From assembly GCA_033002965.1 (NCBI GenBank), contig JAURVB010001841.1, positions 1 through 64,000 of the forward strand: a stretch of DNA of 64,000 nt, written 5' to 3'. Within the stretch, counting starts at the first letter, position 1. The number at the start of each line of letters is the position of its first letter. Shown here piece by piece: positions 35,455 through 47,366 of the stretch. The position numbers and the translations under genes were made by a program. Source of the stretch: Piper betle. Its lineage: Eukaryota; Streptophyta; Magnoliopsida; Piperales; Piperaceae. The notes under the pieces are model-generated. The model was not told where the DNA came from. It saw only the letters and a program-made list of their open reading frames with translations, and ran no database searches.

Positions 35455-36360
35455 ACTGTGAAATGGGATGGTCGAACTAATGTCTGCTCCTTGATCCACA
35501 GCAATAAGACTATTGAATTTTCGCCTCAAAAGACATTGCCTCCGAGGAGTACTGCTTTTATTTGCCTTTCGTTGGATCAGTTTCAAGCTGAAGTCGATGA
35601 GGATGGTGTATGTCTAACTTTGGTGGCGTCCAGACATGTGGAGTCTAGTAATACATCATCCACTTTGCCACCAACATGTGCCTCCATGCTTGAGGAATTT
35701 TCTGCTGCTTTGGTAGATGATTAACCTTCGGGTCTTTCTCTGAAGCTTAAATTGATCTCTTATTGGATGCTTCAATTCCTAACAAGCCTCACTATAAAAT
35801 GACACTCAAAAAATATCAAGAGCTTAGAAGACAGGTAGAAGAGCTCTTAAAAGAAGTTATGTGAGAGAAAGTACTAGTCCATGCATGACACCAGTCTTGC
35901 TTGTCCCTAAAAAGGATGGTTTCTTGCGTATGTAAGTGGATAGTCTAGCTATTTACAAAATTACAGTTCGTTGCAGCTTTCCTAAGCCTCGTTTGGATGA
36001 TATGTTGGAAAATAGTATTTTCAAAAGTAGATTCGCAGAGTGGGTATCACCGTATTCGTATTCGTAACCAGGAGATGAGTGGAAAATGGTGTTAAAGACT
36101 CGAGAAGGCTTGTTTGAGTGGCTTCCCATGCCTTTAGGTTTGTCTAACATGCCTAATTTCTTATGAGTCATAAATGAGACATTACAGCCATTTATTGGGG
36201 AGCGTGTAGCCTATTTTAACGACGTACTTATTTATAGCTATGGAGTCTCATCTACAACACTTGAGAGATGTGTTTACTACATTGAGGATGGATAAGTTGA
36301 ATGCAAATCCTAGCAAGTGTTTCTTCTTTATTTCGAGGGTTATCCTCCTGTTATACAAGT
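35455..36360 (+). pseudogene. Ty3/gypsy protease-RT linker and reverse transcriptase remnant
   Basis: Fragments in several frames follow the order of a Ty3/gypsy pol. They are a linker (DQFQAEVDEDGVCLTLVASR), a pre-RT segment (LLDASIPNKPHY read across frames), KYQELRRQVEELLKE, PVLLVPKKDG, the finger region, an active-site relic AYFNDVLIYS (family YxDD, so the first Asp is Asn here), and HLQHLRDVFTTLR. Multiple stops and frameshifts break it, and RNase H and integrase are missing. It stops 0.25 kb before the 3' end of the O-methyltransferase gene. Confidence 0.85.
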
Positions 36361-36627
36361 TTTTGATATAACTTTTTATAACTTCTTATAAAAAGTTACA
36401 TACGATATGACAAAATTAAGTTAAAGTTAAAGTTACATATGATATCGCATTTGAGATATTAAGTTAAAGTTACATATGTTTACAGTAACTTCTTGTAACT
36501 TGGATAATATTAAATTTTTTATATTATTTAAAAAGCATAAATAACTTTTTATTTTATTTATTAAAACATAGCCGGTACATTATTGTGCGGGGTCCTTGAC
36601 TAGCTAGTACATATGATATGGCAAAAT

Positions 36628-37826
36628 TCAATGATAGAGCTCAATAACGGATCGAACACCGAAGCCAGGTGCGATCTTGTATTCCTTAAAGCCAGCATCT
36701 TTGAAGATTTTGCTCCATTCTTTCTCTTCTCTTTGCCAACCAGAAGTCAAGGTCATCATAAAAACATCGGCCTCGTATTCTACTTGAGTATGCTCGCGAT
36801 CTTTCAACTTGGAGTTCAGCACCACTTCCATTATTATCACCTTTCCTCCCTCTTCTTTGCTCGCCACTGCTTTCTTGCAATTCTTGAGAATCTGTACGCA
36901 CTCCTCGTCGTTCCAATCGTGAAGAATATGCTGCACAGATGAAGAAGCATTTTTTTAAAAAATTACTGTATATTCAGCGAGCGAAAGTTTTCATCTGGGT
37001 ACCCGTCTAGCAGACTAGTTTGAATTGCATAAATGTTTACCTTGAGCAGAACTGCATCGGTAGATGGTATATGCTTGAACATGTCCCCTTCTATGAATTG
37101 GACCCCATCATCCTTGGGAAAGTCTGCAGCTACATGTGGAAGATCCAAGACCTTGACGTTCAAGTCGGGAAAGGCCTTGGCAATGGTCCTGGCACAACCA
37201 CCAGTCCCGCCACCCACATCGATTAGCGACTTCAAGCCGTGGAACAGTTGGGGGGAATGTGGGACAATGAAGCTCATCAACAACTGACTGTCACTTTCCA
37301 TGGCGGCATTGAAGTCCTTGTTTAGATCAGGCTTTTGTGCCGCCACAACCCACATGTTACCACCGTGGCAAAGCTCGAAGGGTAGTGAGCCCTCCATCTT
37401 GATCCAGTCTCCCAAGTAAAATAATGGATTCACTAGTGCGGGATCCAACATCATTTTGGAGTAAGGGACGACACCTATATTGTCATGATTTGTAGTAAGG
37501 AGCTTGGAAGTGGGACTGAGAATATACCTAGGCTCGGTAGTATCACTGCTCTCGTCCAAGGCAAAGATGCCCAAGTGCACAAGCAGGCGCATGAGGCGAT
37601 ACAAATGGGGAGATTTGGTTTCGGGAATGGGAATTGCTGCTGCTAGTTCAGAGAGGGACATGGAAGAGGAGTCATTTGAGCGAATCAGGTCTGGTATGCC
37701 TATTTGTATTGCACACCTCAGGGCCATGGAGTTCACATAGCCAAATTGGATGCTGAGAAGGTTGGTGTGTGGCTTAGAGAGCTCGCTAGGCGTCTCAAGC
37801 AACTTGGATATCGTCATTGCGGCCAT
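36628..37826 (-). CDS. Class II (COMT-type) O-methyltransferase
   Basis: This is a SAM-dependent small-molecule O-methyltransferase of the plant class II family, resembling resveratrol/orcinol-type enzymes; cytosolic homodimers methylate phenolic hydroxyls. Exon 1 (37826-37041) and exon 2 (36930-36628) join by a GT-AG intron to 362 aa, the usual length. Visible parts: the dimerisation helix region (NSMALRCAIQIGIPDLI), winged helix (ETKSPHLYRLMRLLVH), glycine-rich SAM motif LIDVGGGTGG (about residue 210), VLDLPHVA, GDMFKHIPSTDAVLLK, catalytic histidine in [10 protein letters not shown] (about residue 266), GGKVIIMEVVL and C-terminal SVIELYH. Position 1 of the WILHDW motif is His instead of the common Trp. 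A TATA box sits 100 bases upstream. The frame is fully open, so it is probably functional. The substrate cannot be told. A broken paralogue lies at 54.5 kb. Confidence 0.95.
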
Positions 37827-37925
37827 CTGATTTGGTCCAGAGTATGAAGTTAGCTAGGGTATAGTTTGAGCCACTGCTGGACTCCTATTGTGGTCTTGGG
37901 AAGCATGTTGCATATCTTGGTAGAC

Positions 37926-37933
37926 TATTTATA
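37926..37933 (-). promoter_or_regulatory. TATA box of the O-methyltransferase gene
   Basis: CTATAAATAG on the minus strand, 100 bases before the ATG at 37,826, with no intervening in-frame start. Spacing and sequence fit a plant core promoter. Confidence 0.75.
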
Positions 37934-38317
37934 GTGATCACTGGAATAGATCAGCAACAGAAGCAATAATAAAATTTTTTGCCAAATGGAAGGCTCATGA
38001 TTGTCATGACCTTTATTCTACGATGGCTGGCGAGGATGTAGGATATTATGCATTGCACCTGGAAGATCACTGCTAATCTTGTCTGCATTTTATTGTACGT
38101 GATGTGCCAAATTGTATTGTTGGGTTCTGGTCATCATCTCAGCACCGGTTGACTAGGGAAGTTGTATTGTCATTGGATCTCTAGCTGTCGAGTTCTCATA
38201 ACTCGAGTCAAATTCTAGACAACAGCCGGGAGGTGTTCGAATGGGAATGCTACTACTTACAATTCGCCATTGTTGAATTCTTCTAGTTACGTGAGACCTT
38301 GATTTCTATACATAAAG

Positions 38318-39075
38318 TTTAGTAATGACGCACACGATAACGAGGCGAGCATAATGAATTAGTATTTGACCCGCAAATATTGGAGAAGACTACCAAAGAG
38401 AAAATCATTTTTTCTCGGCGCTTTTATTTTCGTATTGGAGAGTACGCGATCGACTATTATTTGGCCATGGAACATATGTTAATTTTTTAAATTTTCTCCA
38501 CGTCCAAAAAATTCTTCAATCTTAAAACATTAGAGAAACGAGGTGTTGAGAAAAGTCCAGCGGAAAAAAGTTTCTCCACGCTTTTTCAGGGGGAAGACGT
38601 GGAAAAAATTGATATTTTTTTCTTACCTTTTTTAAAACATCGTGAAAAAACCATCTTTTATGATGAGGTGCCCTGAGCGGTGCAACTCAGGTTATATCAT
38701 TTGCTAAACGGTTGTAACGGGTCCAAAAAAGATTATATGAGACCTACCAAAAAAAATTCATATTAAAGCAAATTAAAGGTGCAGCTTATTAGGTCTAAAA
38801 AATGCTCTCGACTTGACTTACCTATATTTTATATACAGCAATATTCAATAGTAATTTAAATAATAAATGTTTGGGGCATTGATTATAAGACAGCTTAACT
38901 ATTTTAAAAAACGTGCATTTGCACTTGTTAAACTGATGGTGGCATAAATATATAATTTAACAATTAACAAATACTTAACATAGTAACAGACCTTGATCAT
39001 TCCCCATGAATTTGCGAGAGAAAAAACCATTGCCTAAAATCAGTGTTAGTGAAAGGAGTAACAAGAATGGATCAT
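38318..39075. repeat. Segmental duplicate of 53,640-54,050
   Basis: Two blocks, 38,318-38,480 (aatgacgcaca, ttttcgtattgg, gatcgactattatttggcca) and about 38,850-39,075 (ggggcattgattata, aacgtgcatttgcacttgtt, ccttgatcatt), match 53,640-54,050 in the same orientation. In this copy about 0.37 kb of unrelated DNA separates the blocks; in the other they are contiguous. It is either an insertion here or a deletion there. Confidence 0.85.
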
Positions 39076-39079
39076 TGTC

Positions 39080-40640
39080 TTTTTTATTGTGTTTGGTCCT
39101 TAGTTTTGTTTGTGTCTGACCTGTGGTGCTTTTGTTTGATCTGTAATGTTTGCGTTTGATCCATAATTTTTTAAGCACAAACAGTTTGTTCAAGCAACAA
39201 GCTCTCTTGAAATCCTTCTTTTCACCTTTTTTCCTTATATTTGAATTTGCAAGTAACTAGATCATTTTGTGTAGGTTTTTATGTTGAGACCAATACAGGG
39301 CAATAATAGCTTCGATTTGAATTTCAATTTGAAGAATGTGAGTTCTATAGAATTTTTTTCTTCTCCTATAGGTCTTTAGCTCGAACAAGGAAGAGCACTC
39401 ACTACTCAATTTTTGTGAAAGAAGTTGGTTCGATGATACTCTAATGCATGTTCTAACACATTATCCCTGCTTAGTCTGTTTGAGCTGAGACTTAGAAAGT
39501 ACAACAGCCTATTGATTTCATGAACTGACTCATTTGTGGACATGAGAATATTGCTACTAGTACTGATAACTTCATTATTATGGTTTATGGTTGCTTGGGA
39601 ACTATTTGGCAATTTACAAAATACTGTTCTTTTCAAATTTGTTGGCATAAAACTTTGAAATGTTGTTGGCAAAGATATAGTTGCAGATAGCTGGGCTTTT
39701 GTGCTCTATTTCTAATCATTTTTCTTTTCAAACTTTGGAGCTTCGACAAGAAAATCAGTCCAAGAAATAGAGCAAAAGCCTTGGCATGTGCAATCTCATT
39801 GTGCAACATGAGGTTGTCAACCTCATCAGTGGTTATTTTGGGAGATAACTAGAAAGTGGTTGATGCATTCTACTGATCAGATGCTTCGACAATAGAGTAT
39901 AATCTCCATCCTTACGTAGTGTGACTCAAGATATTATGTAATGCAAATCATCTGGAAGTGCCAGGAGATTGAGACAGTTTTGGGTTTGCTTGTAGCCATG
40001 GAGCTTGGAATATAGTAGTACCCAAATGATCTACGAATCTCACTTTTAACGTACAATTTAGATGTCAATTTTTTTTGGAGCAGGATAAGTAGTTCATTGT
40101 ATTAGCAGGTATCCTATGGTGATGATGATCATTGTTATCGTGTATTAGCAGGATATTGAAAGATATAATTTGTGGGAAAGGTCATCAAAGATCATCTATT
40201 TTTGCAACTTTCAACTTGTTTATGCCAGATCAGGATACATCTAGATTGCCATGTTCAATTGAATAACATCTTGGCGCGATTGAACCACTGGCTCTTCAAA
40301 TAAAATTTACACATCTGAATTGCTCTACGTTTTGAGCTAAATATCCACTTAAACCTTACCACAAGCAATCAAGAAACTGATTACAATCAATATATATAAC
40401 TAACATCAAACTCCAAGGAGAGACTTGTGAAAGTTGGGATTCAGTTTAAGATACCACTTCAAGCACTAATTTTCCAAAGATGTGACAATAAATTGCTTAC
40501 ATGAAAGTTGAAATATAAAAGCACAGTTTTGTTTTTCAAGTTCACATATCAGAAAAGAAAGAGCAAAAATGGCTAAAACTCGGTGCTTATAATCTTGTAA
40601 CCGATGAAACTAAAATGAGCAAAAAAACTACAACAATCCA
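39080..40640. other. Intergenic DNA without recognised gene
   Basis: Moderately AT-rich. A minus-strand frame at 39,406-39,672 has no family features I recognise. No element ends seen. Confidence 0.5.
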
Positions 40641-40664
40641 AAGTTTCACACTTTCTTCCAATCA

Positions 40665-40960
40665 TTCAACTATTTTGAAGGCATCGATATAGTCTTCAGG
40701 GGAGAGATCTGGTGCTGGCAGACAGTTTTCTGACGGTGCCCAACAAGTACATGAGGAGACCAGAAGGGGAGGATGGAAAGTGGTTGTACAGCAGATTGGC
40801 AGGGGGACAAGGCTCCGTCCGGTAGGAAGCCGGCAAAGACCCGGTAGAGAGGAGCCCGAACGGGGTGGGGCGACGGAGGAGGCGAGGAGACCACCGGTAC
40901 TAATTTAGGGGAGGAGCGCGGCTGACAGGGTCGCAGGCGAAGATGGACGAGGGGGTGGAG
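40665..40960 (-). other. Unrecognised C-terminus-like peptide, minus strand
   Basis: A GC-richer island stands out from AT-rich surroundings. In one minus frame it reads APSENCLPAPDLSPEDYIDA followed by FKIVE and a stop at about 40,672. Another frame immediately upstream reads NLLYNHFPSSPSGLLMYLLG. Together, with one frameshift between, they look like a protein C-terminus, but I cannot assign the family. The simplest open frame (75 aa, Pro/Ser-rich) looks less protein-like. It could be a broken gene fragment. Confidence 0.3.
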
Positions 40961-42050
40961 TGAATGGAGCTTCGGTCGGTGAATTAAGTGTTTTCCCTTC
41001 TATATGACACCAAACCATCGTCCTAATAATCTGACGGCTTAAATATAATAATTTTTTTAGACCCTGATTAGTTAAAATCTCTTATTTATAGTTACATATT
41101 AATATTAAGTTCTCCTTTTATTTTTATTAATAAGAGTAAATGGGCCTATTGCAGACTATGAACCCAGTTGTTGATTGATTTTATTTTTTTCCTTACTACG
41201 AAAAACTTGCAATTCATTCAGTATCAGAAGATTCAGAAGGCTCATACTTTGATATAGCTTGCTATTGTGACAAGAAAAGTTGAGTGCATAACAAATGCAC
41301 AATAAGGTCTAACTATTAGAAGCCTAAAACCAGAAAGACAAACACTAAGCTCTAAACTTCACACAAACCAACCACAATACAGAGAAAAGCTCTAAATTTG
41401 GTGTTTACGTTTCCAAGTTCAAATGAAATGAATCATATAATGAGCATCCGATCTAAGGCTATTAATTAAGCGTGCCTGTGAGCATTTATTATTTGACTCA
41501 GCTTAAGACTCAAACATTTAAATTTAAATCCTCGAGCCCGAACTCGAATCCCACGAATCGAGTTTGATAAAGGCAGTGTTCAACTCGTCTCGACTCGGTT
41601 ATAACTCAAACCCAATTCGAAATCGACTCGTATCTTGACTCAAGTACGACTCAAAAATATAATATAATAATATATATAATACCACTTACCTACTCAAAAC
41701 ACGTTTAAAATCGTAGATAAATCTTATTATTGACTATTAATATAAATTCTAAAAAATAATTTACTATAATAAAAGAACAAAAACTAATTTTAATTAACAT
41801 GAGTCTGCTACCTACAGAAAATCTCTGCCATAATAATTTAATTGTTTATCATGACTTAATTAACTAAAATCATAAGGTTAACAAATTATACATTTTATGG
41901 CTTGTATAAGAGATAGACCACCAAAAACATAGATAAGATAACCAAAAGATTTACAGTTTATTACCAAGTTAAAAAATATATATAAAAATACATATATAAA
42001 AATATCATACTTATAATCAGGTTCTTACATGATCTAGCATCAATCAATAA
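40961..42050. other. Spacer with a TCGAG-rich element fragment
   Basis: Around 41,500-41,660 lies CTCGA/GACTCG-rich DNA like the interiors of the MITEs at 7.3 and 43.5 kb, without identifiable ends. The rest is AT-rich. No gene. Confidence 0.5.
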
Positions 42051-42055
42051 GCCCA

Positions 42056-43335
42056 TGTGTAAAACTCATGACTCGAGTCAGAGTTTATATTAGCGAACCA
42101 GTTGGTTGAACCATCGGTTTGAGTCGAGTTAGTTTCACGAACTACCTACTGAGCCGAAGCTAACTGTGAGTTATGAGCGATGAGGGTCAAGTGTACATGA
42201 GTATATGATGATAACGTCAAAAAGATAATGAAAAATGAGTTATCAGAGTTTATGAAAGTATGCAATATATATTTTTTATGTATTTGATCGTAGAATTATT
42301 TTTATGCTGAATAACATATTAGGACACATTATAAGATAATTTGGGTGGGTTATTAGTTATAGAGCATGTTATTGTGGTATTATGATGTGTATTATATTTT
42401 ATGGGATTTTCCTTTTTTTGGATTTTTTTTAGGATTTATTACCTATTAGTTATTATTTTTTACTCGAATCGGAGTGGAGTCAACTTTTATTTACGATATC
42501 GCCGCCGACCTATTTCCTTCCCCCCCCCCCCCCCCGCCCTTGACGCTTCTCATTCCCCCAAACCCTCGACGACCATCTCCTTCTCTGTCGCCAACACCAC
42601 CTCCGGCCACCGCACCACCGCTGATCAACGCCGCTGGTCACCGCCAGAACATTGCCGACCATTCCCCTTTTGTCCAGCCATCGTCCAGCCTCCACGAAGC
42701 GACGAAAACGTCATGACCGCACCACGCTCCATTCGCCGAATACACTGTCGGCGACCGCTATGGCTTCAATGATGCCAACCCTCCCGCGACCTTCCCCGAT
42801 CGGAGCGGAGCCCAACACTGCCCATCTTGGCCGGATCTCGTCACCCCACCACCTACCACCCCTGCTTTACCTTTTTCTGATGAGATGCCGCCTCCGCCAA
42901 CCTTTTCGACGTCATAGACAAGTCGGGCTCACCGAGCCAGTGCCAACGGTACCCCATACTATCGCCATCTCGCTGGTAGCCACTGCCGGCAATAGTTGCC
43001 AAAAACCGCTGGAAAGCTACTAAAACCCGTCCAAAAATCAGATTCACTGGAATTTGCCTGATCTTCCACCAAACTCTTCCAGTTAAACCCGATCGAACTT
43101 CTAACGCCGCCCACTGTCGAATTCGAGCTCCGAGATGTGCGACAAAACCCTAGCCGTTGCCGATTGTTGACGACGCGAACTATAATTACCTTCGATTTAA
43201 TTATTTAAAATTGTTAATTATTAGCACATCATGGTAGGATTGATTGTTAGACGTTATGAATGTCTAGTAGTGGATGAAATGATATTTGTATGGTTTGAGT
43301 TATGCTTAATGAATGCTAATTATTTAATTTAGTAA
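42056..43335. repeat. Long LTR, copy B, with GC-rich core
   Basis: It starts TGTAAAACTCATGACTCGAG and follows the same block order as copy A, including 'ggtcaagtgtac', 'gataacgtca', 'tttgggtgggttatta', a C-run and CCG-rich core (42,500-43,160), then 'taccttcgatttaatta'. It is broken off where the 43.34-44.24 kb tandem duplication begins. Pro/Arg-rich open frames over the core are composition shadows. Confidence 0.75.
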
Positions 43336-43339
43336 ATTA

Positions 43340-44235
43340 AATCTAAGCATGTTAATTGACTGCAATGTAATTTAGAAAAACATAATAAAATCGAAAGGAA
43401 TAAAATGAGCTAAGGACATTTTTATTGTGACGACAATTGTTAATTGTATGATGGGTGATGAGTGTATTGTTAGTGTGATAGACTATCTTGGTAATTTTTA
43501 ATCTATATAACTGTATGTTTTTCTCCAAAACGAGCTACTTTCGAGCTTATGAACGAGCTGGTTTCGAGCTCATAAACAAACTAGTTTTGAGCTCCTAAAC
43601 GATCTCGTTTTGAGCTCTCAAATGAACTAGTTTCGAGCTCGCAAATGAGTTGGTTTCGACTTCCTTAAAATTTAATAGTTTAAGTGTATTCGAGCACGAG
43701 TCGAGCTCGAACAGTATCAGAAATATTTGAGTCAATTTTGACTGCAATGTAATTTAAGCATGTTAATTGACTGCAATGTAATTTAGAAAAACATAATAAA
43801 ATCGAAAGGAATAAATGAGCTAAGGACATTTTTATTGTGACGACAATTGTTAATTGTATGATGGGTGATGAGTGTATTGTTAGTGTGATAGACTATCTTG
43901 GTAATTTTTAATCTATATAACTGTATGTTTTTCTCCAAAACGAGCTACTTTCGAGCTTGTGAACGAGCTGGTTTCGAGCTCATAAACAAACTAGTTTTGA
44001 GCTCCTAAACGATCTCGTTTTGAGCTCTCAAATAAACTAGTTTCGAGCTCCCAAATGAGTTGGTTTCGACTTCCTTAAAATTTAATAGTTTAAGTGTATT
44101 CGAGCTTGAGTCGAGCTCGAACAATATCAGAAATATTTGAGTCAATTTTGAGTATATATGTTTGAAACTCGTTCGATCTCGAGTCAAGTTCGATCAGAAG
44201 GTGAGCTTGGCTCGCTAGCTCGTTTAGCAGCCCTA
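43340..44235. repeat. 411-bp tandem duplication of a MITE-like segment
   Basis: The stretch from 'taagcatgttaattgact' (43,344) is repeated 411 bases later (43,755), to about 44,150, with only a handful of differences. It contains runs of 'gagctcctaaacga' and 'ggtttcgagctc'. The right end, GCTCGTTTAGCAGCCCTAG (about 44,235), matches the inverted end at 46,256, so the duplicated DNA belongs to a hAT-like family. Confidence 0.85.
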
Positions 44236-44574
44236 GTCAGATCTGATTTAGATAGATTTAGTAAAATCAATATGATTTTGACCCCAACCAATTTATATAA
44301 AGTAATTTGAACTAATGTAATTGGAGCTGATGTATACACTCCTCTTTCAACTTACACAAACATATATCTTTAAATTCTTATGTTCAAGTTAATTTAAATA
44401 TTCATAATAAAAAACTCAAGACCAAAATTAAATCATAATAAAATTTATAAGGCCGTACATAGTGTGGTTTGAACTGGAAAAAATAATCAGATCATCGCTT
44501 ATATGGTGATTGGTTGCATATCTTTGACTATTTTCTTATTAAAAAATAAAATTAAAGAGGTCGTATAAAGTTAT

Positions 44575-45200
44575 TTGGTAGTGTATATGTCAAATAAAAG
44601 AGCGCGAGCGGCGGCCCCGCAAGTACAACCCCTCCCCACCGCCGCCCCCCTTCCCCCACCGCCGCCCTCGCAGCCTTCCTCCTTGCTGCCGTTGCCTGGT
44701 CCCGAGGCGAAGGGGCTACGCCGCAATCGTCGACAGCGGCAGCACCGTGCGAGCTTGCGATTTTTGCTACTTTTGAGTGGAAGACATCAGCACAAAGCTG
44801 ATGTCTTCCACTTGGTTTTGGCTCCTTGTTGTCATTTATAACGGACCGACTTGCAGCACAAAGCTATTTGTTTTGTTGCTCCACAACGTCTGCCTTCTTC
44901 TCGTTCCGGATTTTGGAGATTCAGAAAATTGCAGTCTTTGATTGTCGCAAGCTCTTGGGTATCTTGTTTTTGGTTAATGGTTACGAAGTTTCAATGGTGG
45001 CGGTGCTCCAACGAGAGGAAGAAGCAGACGGCGAGGCATGCTCTCTTTGCAAATTTTCAATTTTATCTTCTTTTTATGAATTTTGTGTATCTCTAACAAA
45101 CATCTTATTTTTAACAAAGAAAAAGAAAATAAATTTTATCAAACATAATTTTAACATTTTTGTAGAAAAAATATCAATTTTTTTTACCAAATAAAAGGAA
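44575..45200. other. CpG-rich island, unrecognised
   Basis: A GC-rich start (44,600-44,760) with CCG/CCC runs grades into AT-rich DNA. Frames give Pro/Ala-rich then Ser/Phe-rich sequence with no family features. It may be an exon and leader of a lost gene or the GC head of a transposon. It carries a perfect foldback at 44,776-44,812. Confidence 0.35.
44776..44812. repeat. Perfect 16-bp inverted repeat (hairpin)
   Basis: Arms AGTGGAAGACATCAGC (44,776-44,791) and GCTGATGTCTTCCACT (44,797-44,812) are exact reverse complements around the loop ACAAA. No T-run terminator follows. Confidence 0.95.
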
Positions 45201-45905
45201 CAAAATATCAAAATTAGCATTAGGGTGGTAATGAACGGACTTAGACAAGGTCAAGATGAATCAAGTAACATGCCATTACCTTGAAGAATGCCCACGCCTG
45301 TCAATATCCATTTGGGTATTTAGCCATTTCAATACATTATATGGACAACAGTCAAATGGACGGATAAGTGGATACTATCATAAATAAATATTTTTATTAA
45401 ATATAACTGAATTTCGTTAAAATAACATATGTTAAGTAGCTGTTCAATATAATAACATAAACTTTACATTGTTATTTTAATTTGTATATTATTGAGGAAT
45501 TAAAAACTTGAATATATGGAAGTTAATTAAGACAAATAATTATCCAAAAATTAAATATTATTAAAAAAATTTAATAGCAAATTACAATCAATTATTCCAT
45601 AAAGCGTAATCAAGGTGAAAAAGGGTAATAGGAGGAAAGAAACACATGGAAAAGTGACGTTAATGAAGATGATAATCACTTAAACAATTTAAACCCTCAG
45701 TATTTAACTATTTTGTTATGGTAATAATTAAAAACTCCTGATAAATCTTAAAAAAATTGTATTAATAAAGATAATATTAGGTAAGACAAATTAATCTTTT
45801 TTTTCAAATGATAAGGACTATAAATCCTAATAGGTCTTAACAAAATCTTCTAAATATTTTCTTCATTATTAATTATTGATGGGCATGGACAATAACGTAC
45901 ACGGC

Positions 45906-45963
<58 letters not shown>

Positions 45964-46255
45964 ACCGCGATGCCCATTTATCCTTTTGAATCAAAAAACA
46001 TATCTATAGCCATGTATATGTGTTTACAGCACTAAAAAGATGTCATTTATGCATTACCGAATGTGGCATAGACAGACTAACGGACAAATTGTGTCCATCG
46101 TCTAGTGTCACGCCTACTTAGCACGATTGCACAAATCAAAATTGCCTAAAATAAAAAATACCAAATCGGACCAATTCAATCTAAATTAGCTAAAAACTAT
46201 TTTATTTTGAACTGGGGGAATTAGTCTCAAATATGTATATTTAATACTTACAGCT
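45200..46255. other. AT-rich spacer with long (TA)n tract
   Basis: No gene. A pure TA/AT microsatellite of about 26 units occupies 45,908-45,959. Confidence 0.7.
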
Positions 46256-46660
46256 AGGGCTGCTAAACGGGCGAGAGAGTCAAACTCAGCTTGTGTCGAA
46301 TTCGACTCGAATAGCTCAAATTTCATTCGAACTCGACTCAAGATCGAATGAGTTTTGAGCACATGTTCAAAATTGACTCGAAAATTTCCGATGCTACTTG
46401 AGCTCGAATACACATAAACTTTTAAATCTTGAGGAGCTCCAAACCAGCTCGTCTTGGAGCTCAAAACTAGCTCATCTAAGAGCTTGAAACCAGCTCATTT
46501 GGGAGCTCGAAACTAACTCGTTTAACATCATAAAACTAGTTTGATCATAAAATCGAAAGTAGCATATTTGGGAGAAAAACATACAGTTGCATAGATTAAA
46601 ATTAACAAAAATAGTCTATCAACATATTTATATAAACTATCACAATAATAAAAGGTATTT
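46256..46660. mobile_element. Inverted relative of the 43.3-44.2 kb element
   Basis: It starts TAGGGCTGCTAAACGGGCGAG, the reverse complement of the right end at 44,235. It continues with 'gagctcgaaac' runs and 'gggagaaaaacatacagtt', which is the reverse complement of the paralogue's 'ctgtatgtttttctcc', then 'tagtctatca'. Similarity fades after about 46,650. No gene. Confidence 0.7.
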
Positions 46661-47366
46661 TCAAGTTTCAACCATGTTTCAATTTTTTTACAAAATACCT
46701 AAAACACCAATATACGTTTCCAAAAAAATAAAATACTTGGAACTGTAAATCCAAAATTGAAGGAAAGTTATCAAAAGTCTATATTTTATATCCTTCATCC
46801 ATATTTAGACAGCTTTATCCAACCTTCATCCTGGAAAAAAATTAATAGATATCATCCATTGTGAAATGTTAAATTAAATAAAATAAATAAATTTTGTAAA
46901 AAGAATAAATGTATTCTAGTATTCTTGAAAATTTGGGTCACCGTATAGTACTTAAAACGTGGTTTAAGTATGTCATCTCAAGTCATGTTGTAGACCTAAT
47001 CAATGAGTTCATTGAACCAAAAGTTTAAGGATTCTAGCAAGTAGCACACTTTTGATGGTGAAATTTTCATCTTGAAAATCTCTGAAAAAGAATACCTCAC
47101 AATTGAAATATCATTCAAAGAGGGTCAAGCTTTATTATTTGATATCTCTCTGACCAAAAGCAATCATTAAACTATTCTAGTGCACTTTATACAACCATTA
47201 CTAGCATTTGAGGGGAAAAAATAGACAAAACATTGAAAGGAAATACTTATGATGAAGCATGAATATTTTAGATCATAAAACCTAATTCTTGTATACACCA
47301 CATGAATATATGATCCACGGAATAGGACAAATTCTATAGATAAAACGACCATGAAAATCATGAAAC
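46661..47366. other. AT-rich spacer
   Basis: No conserved peptide, RNA gene or element end recognised. Confidence 0.5.
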
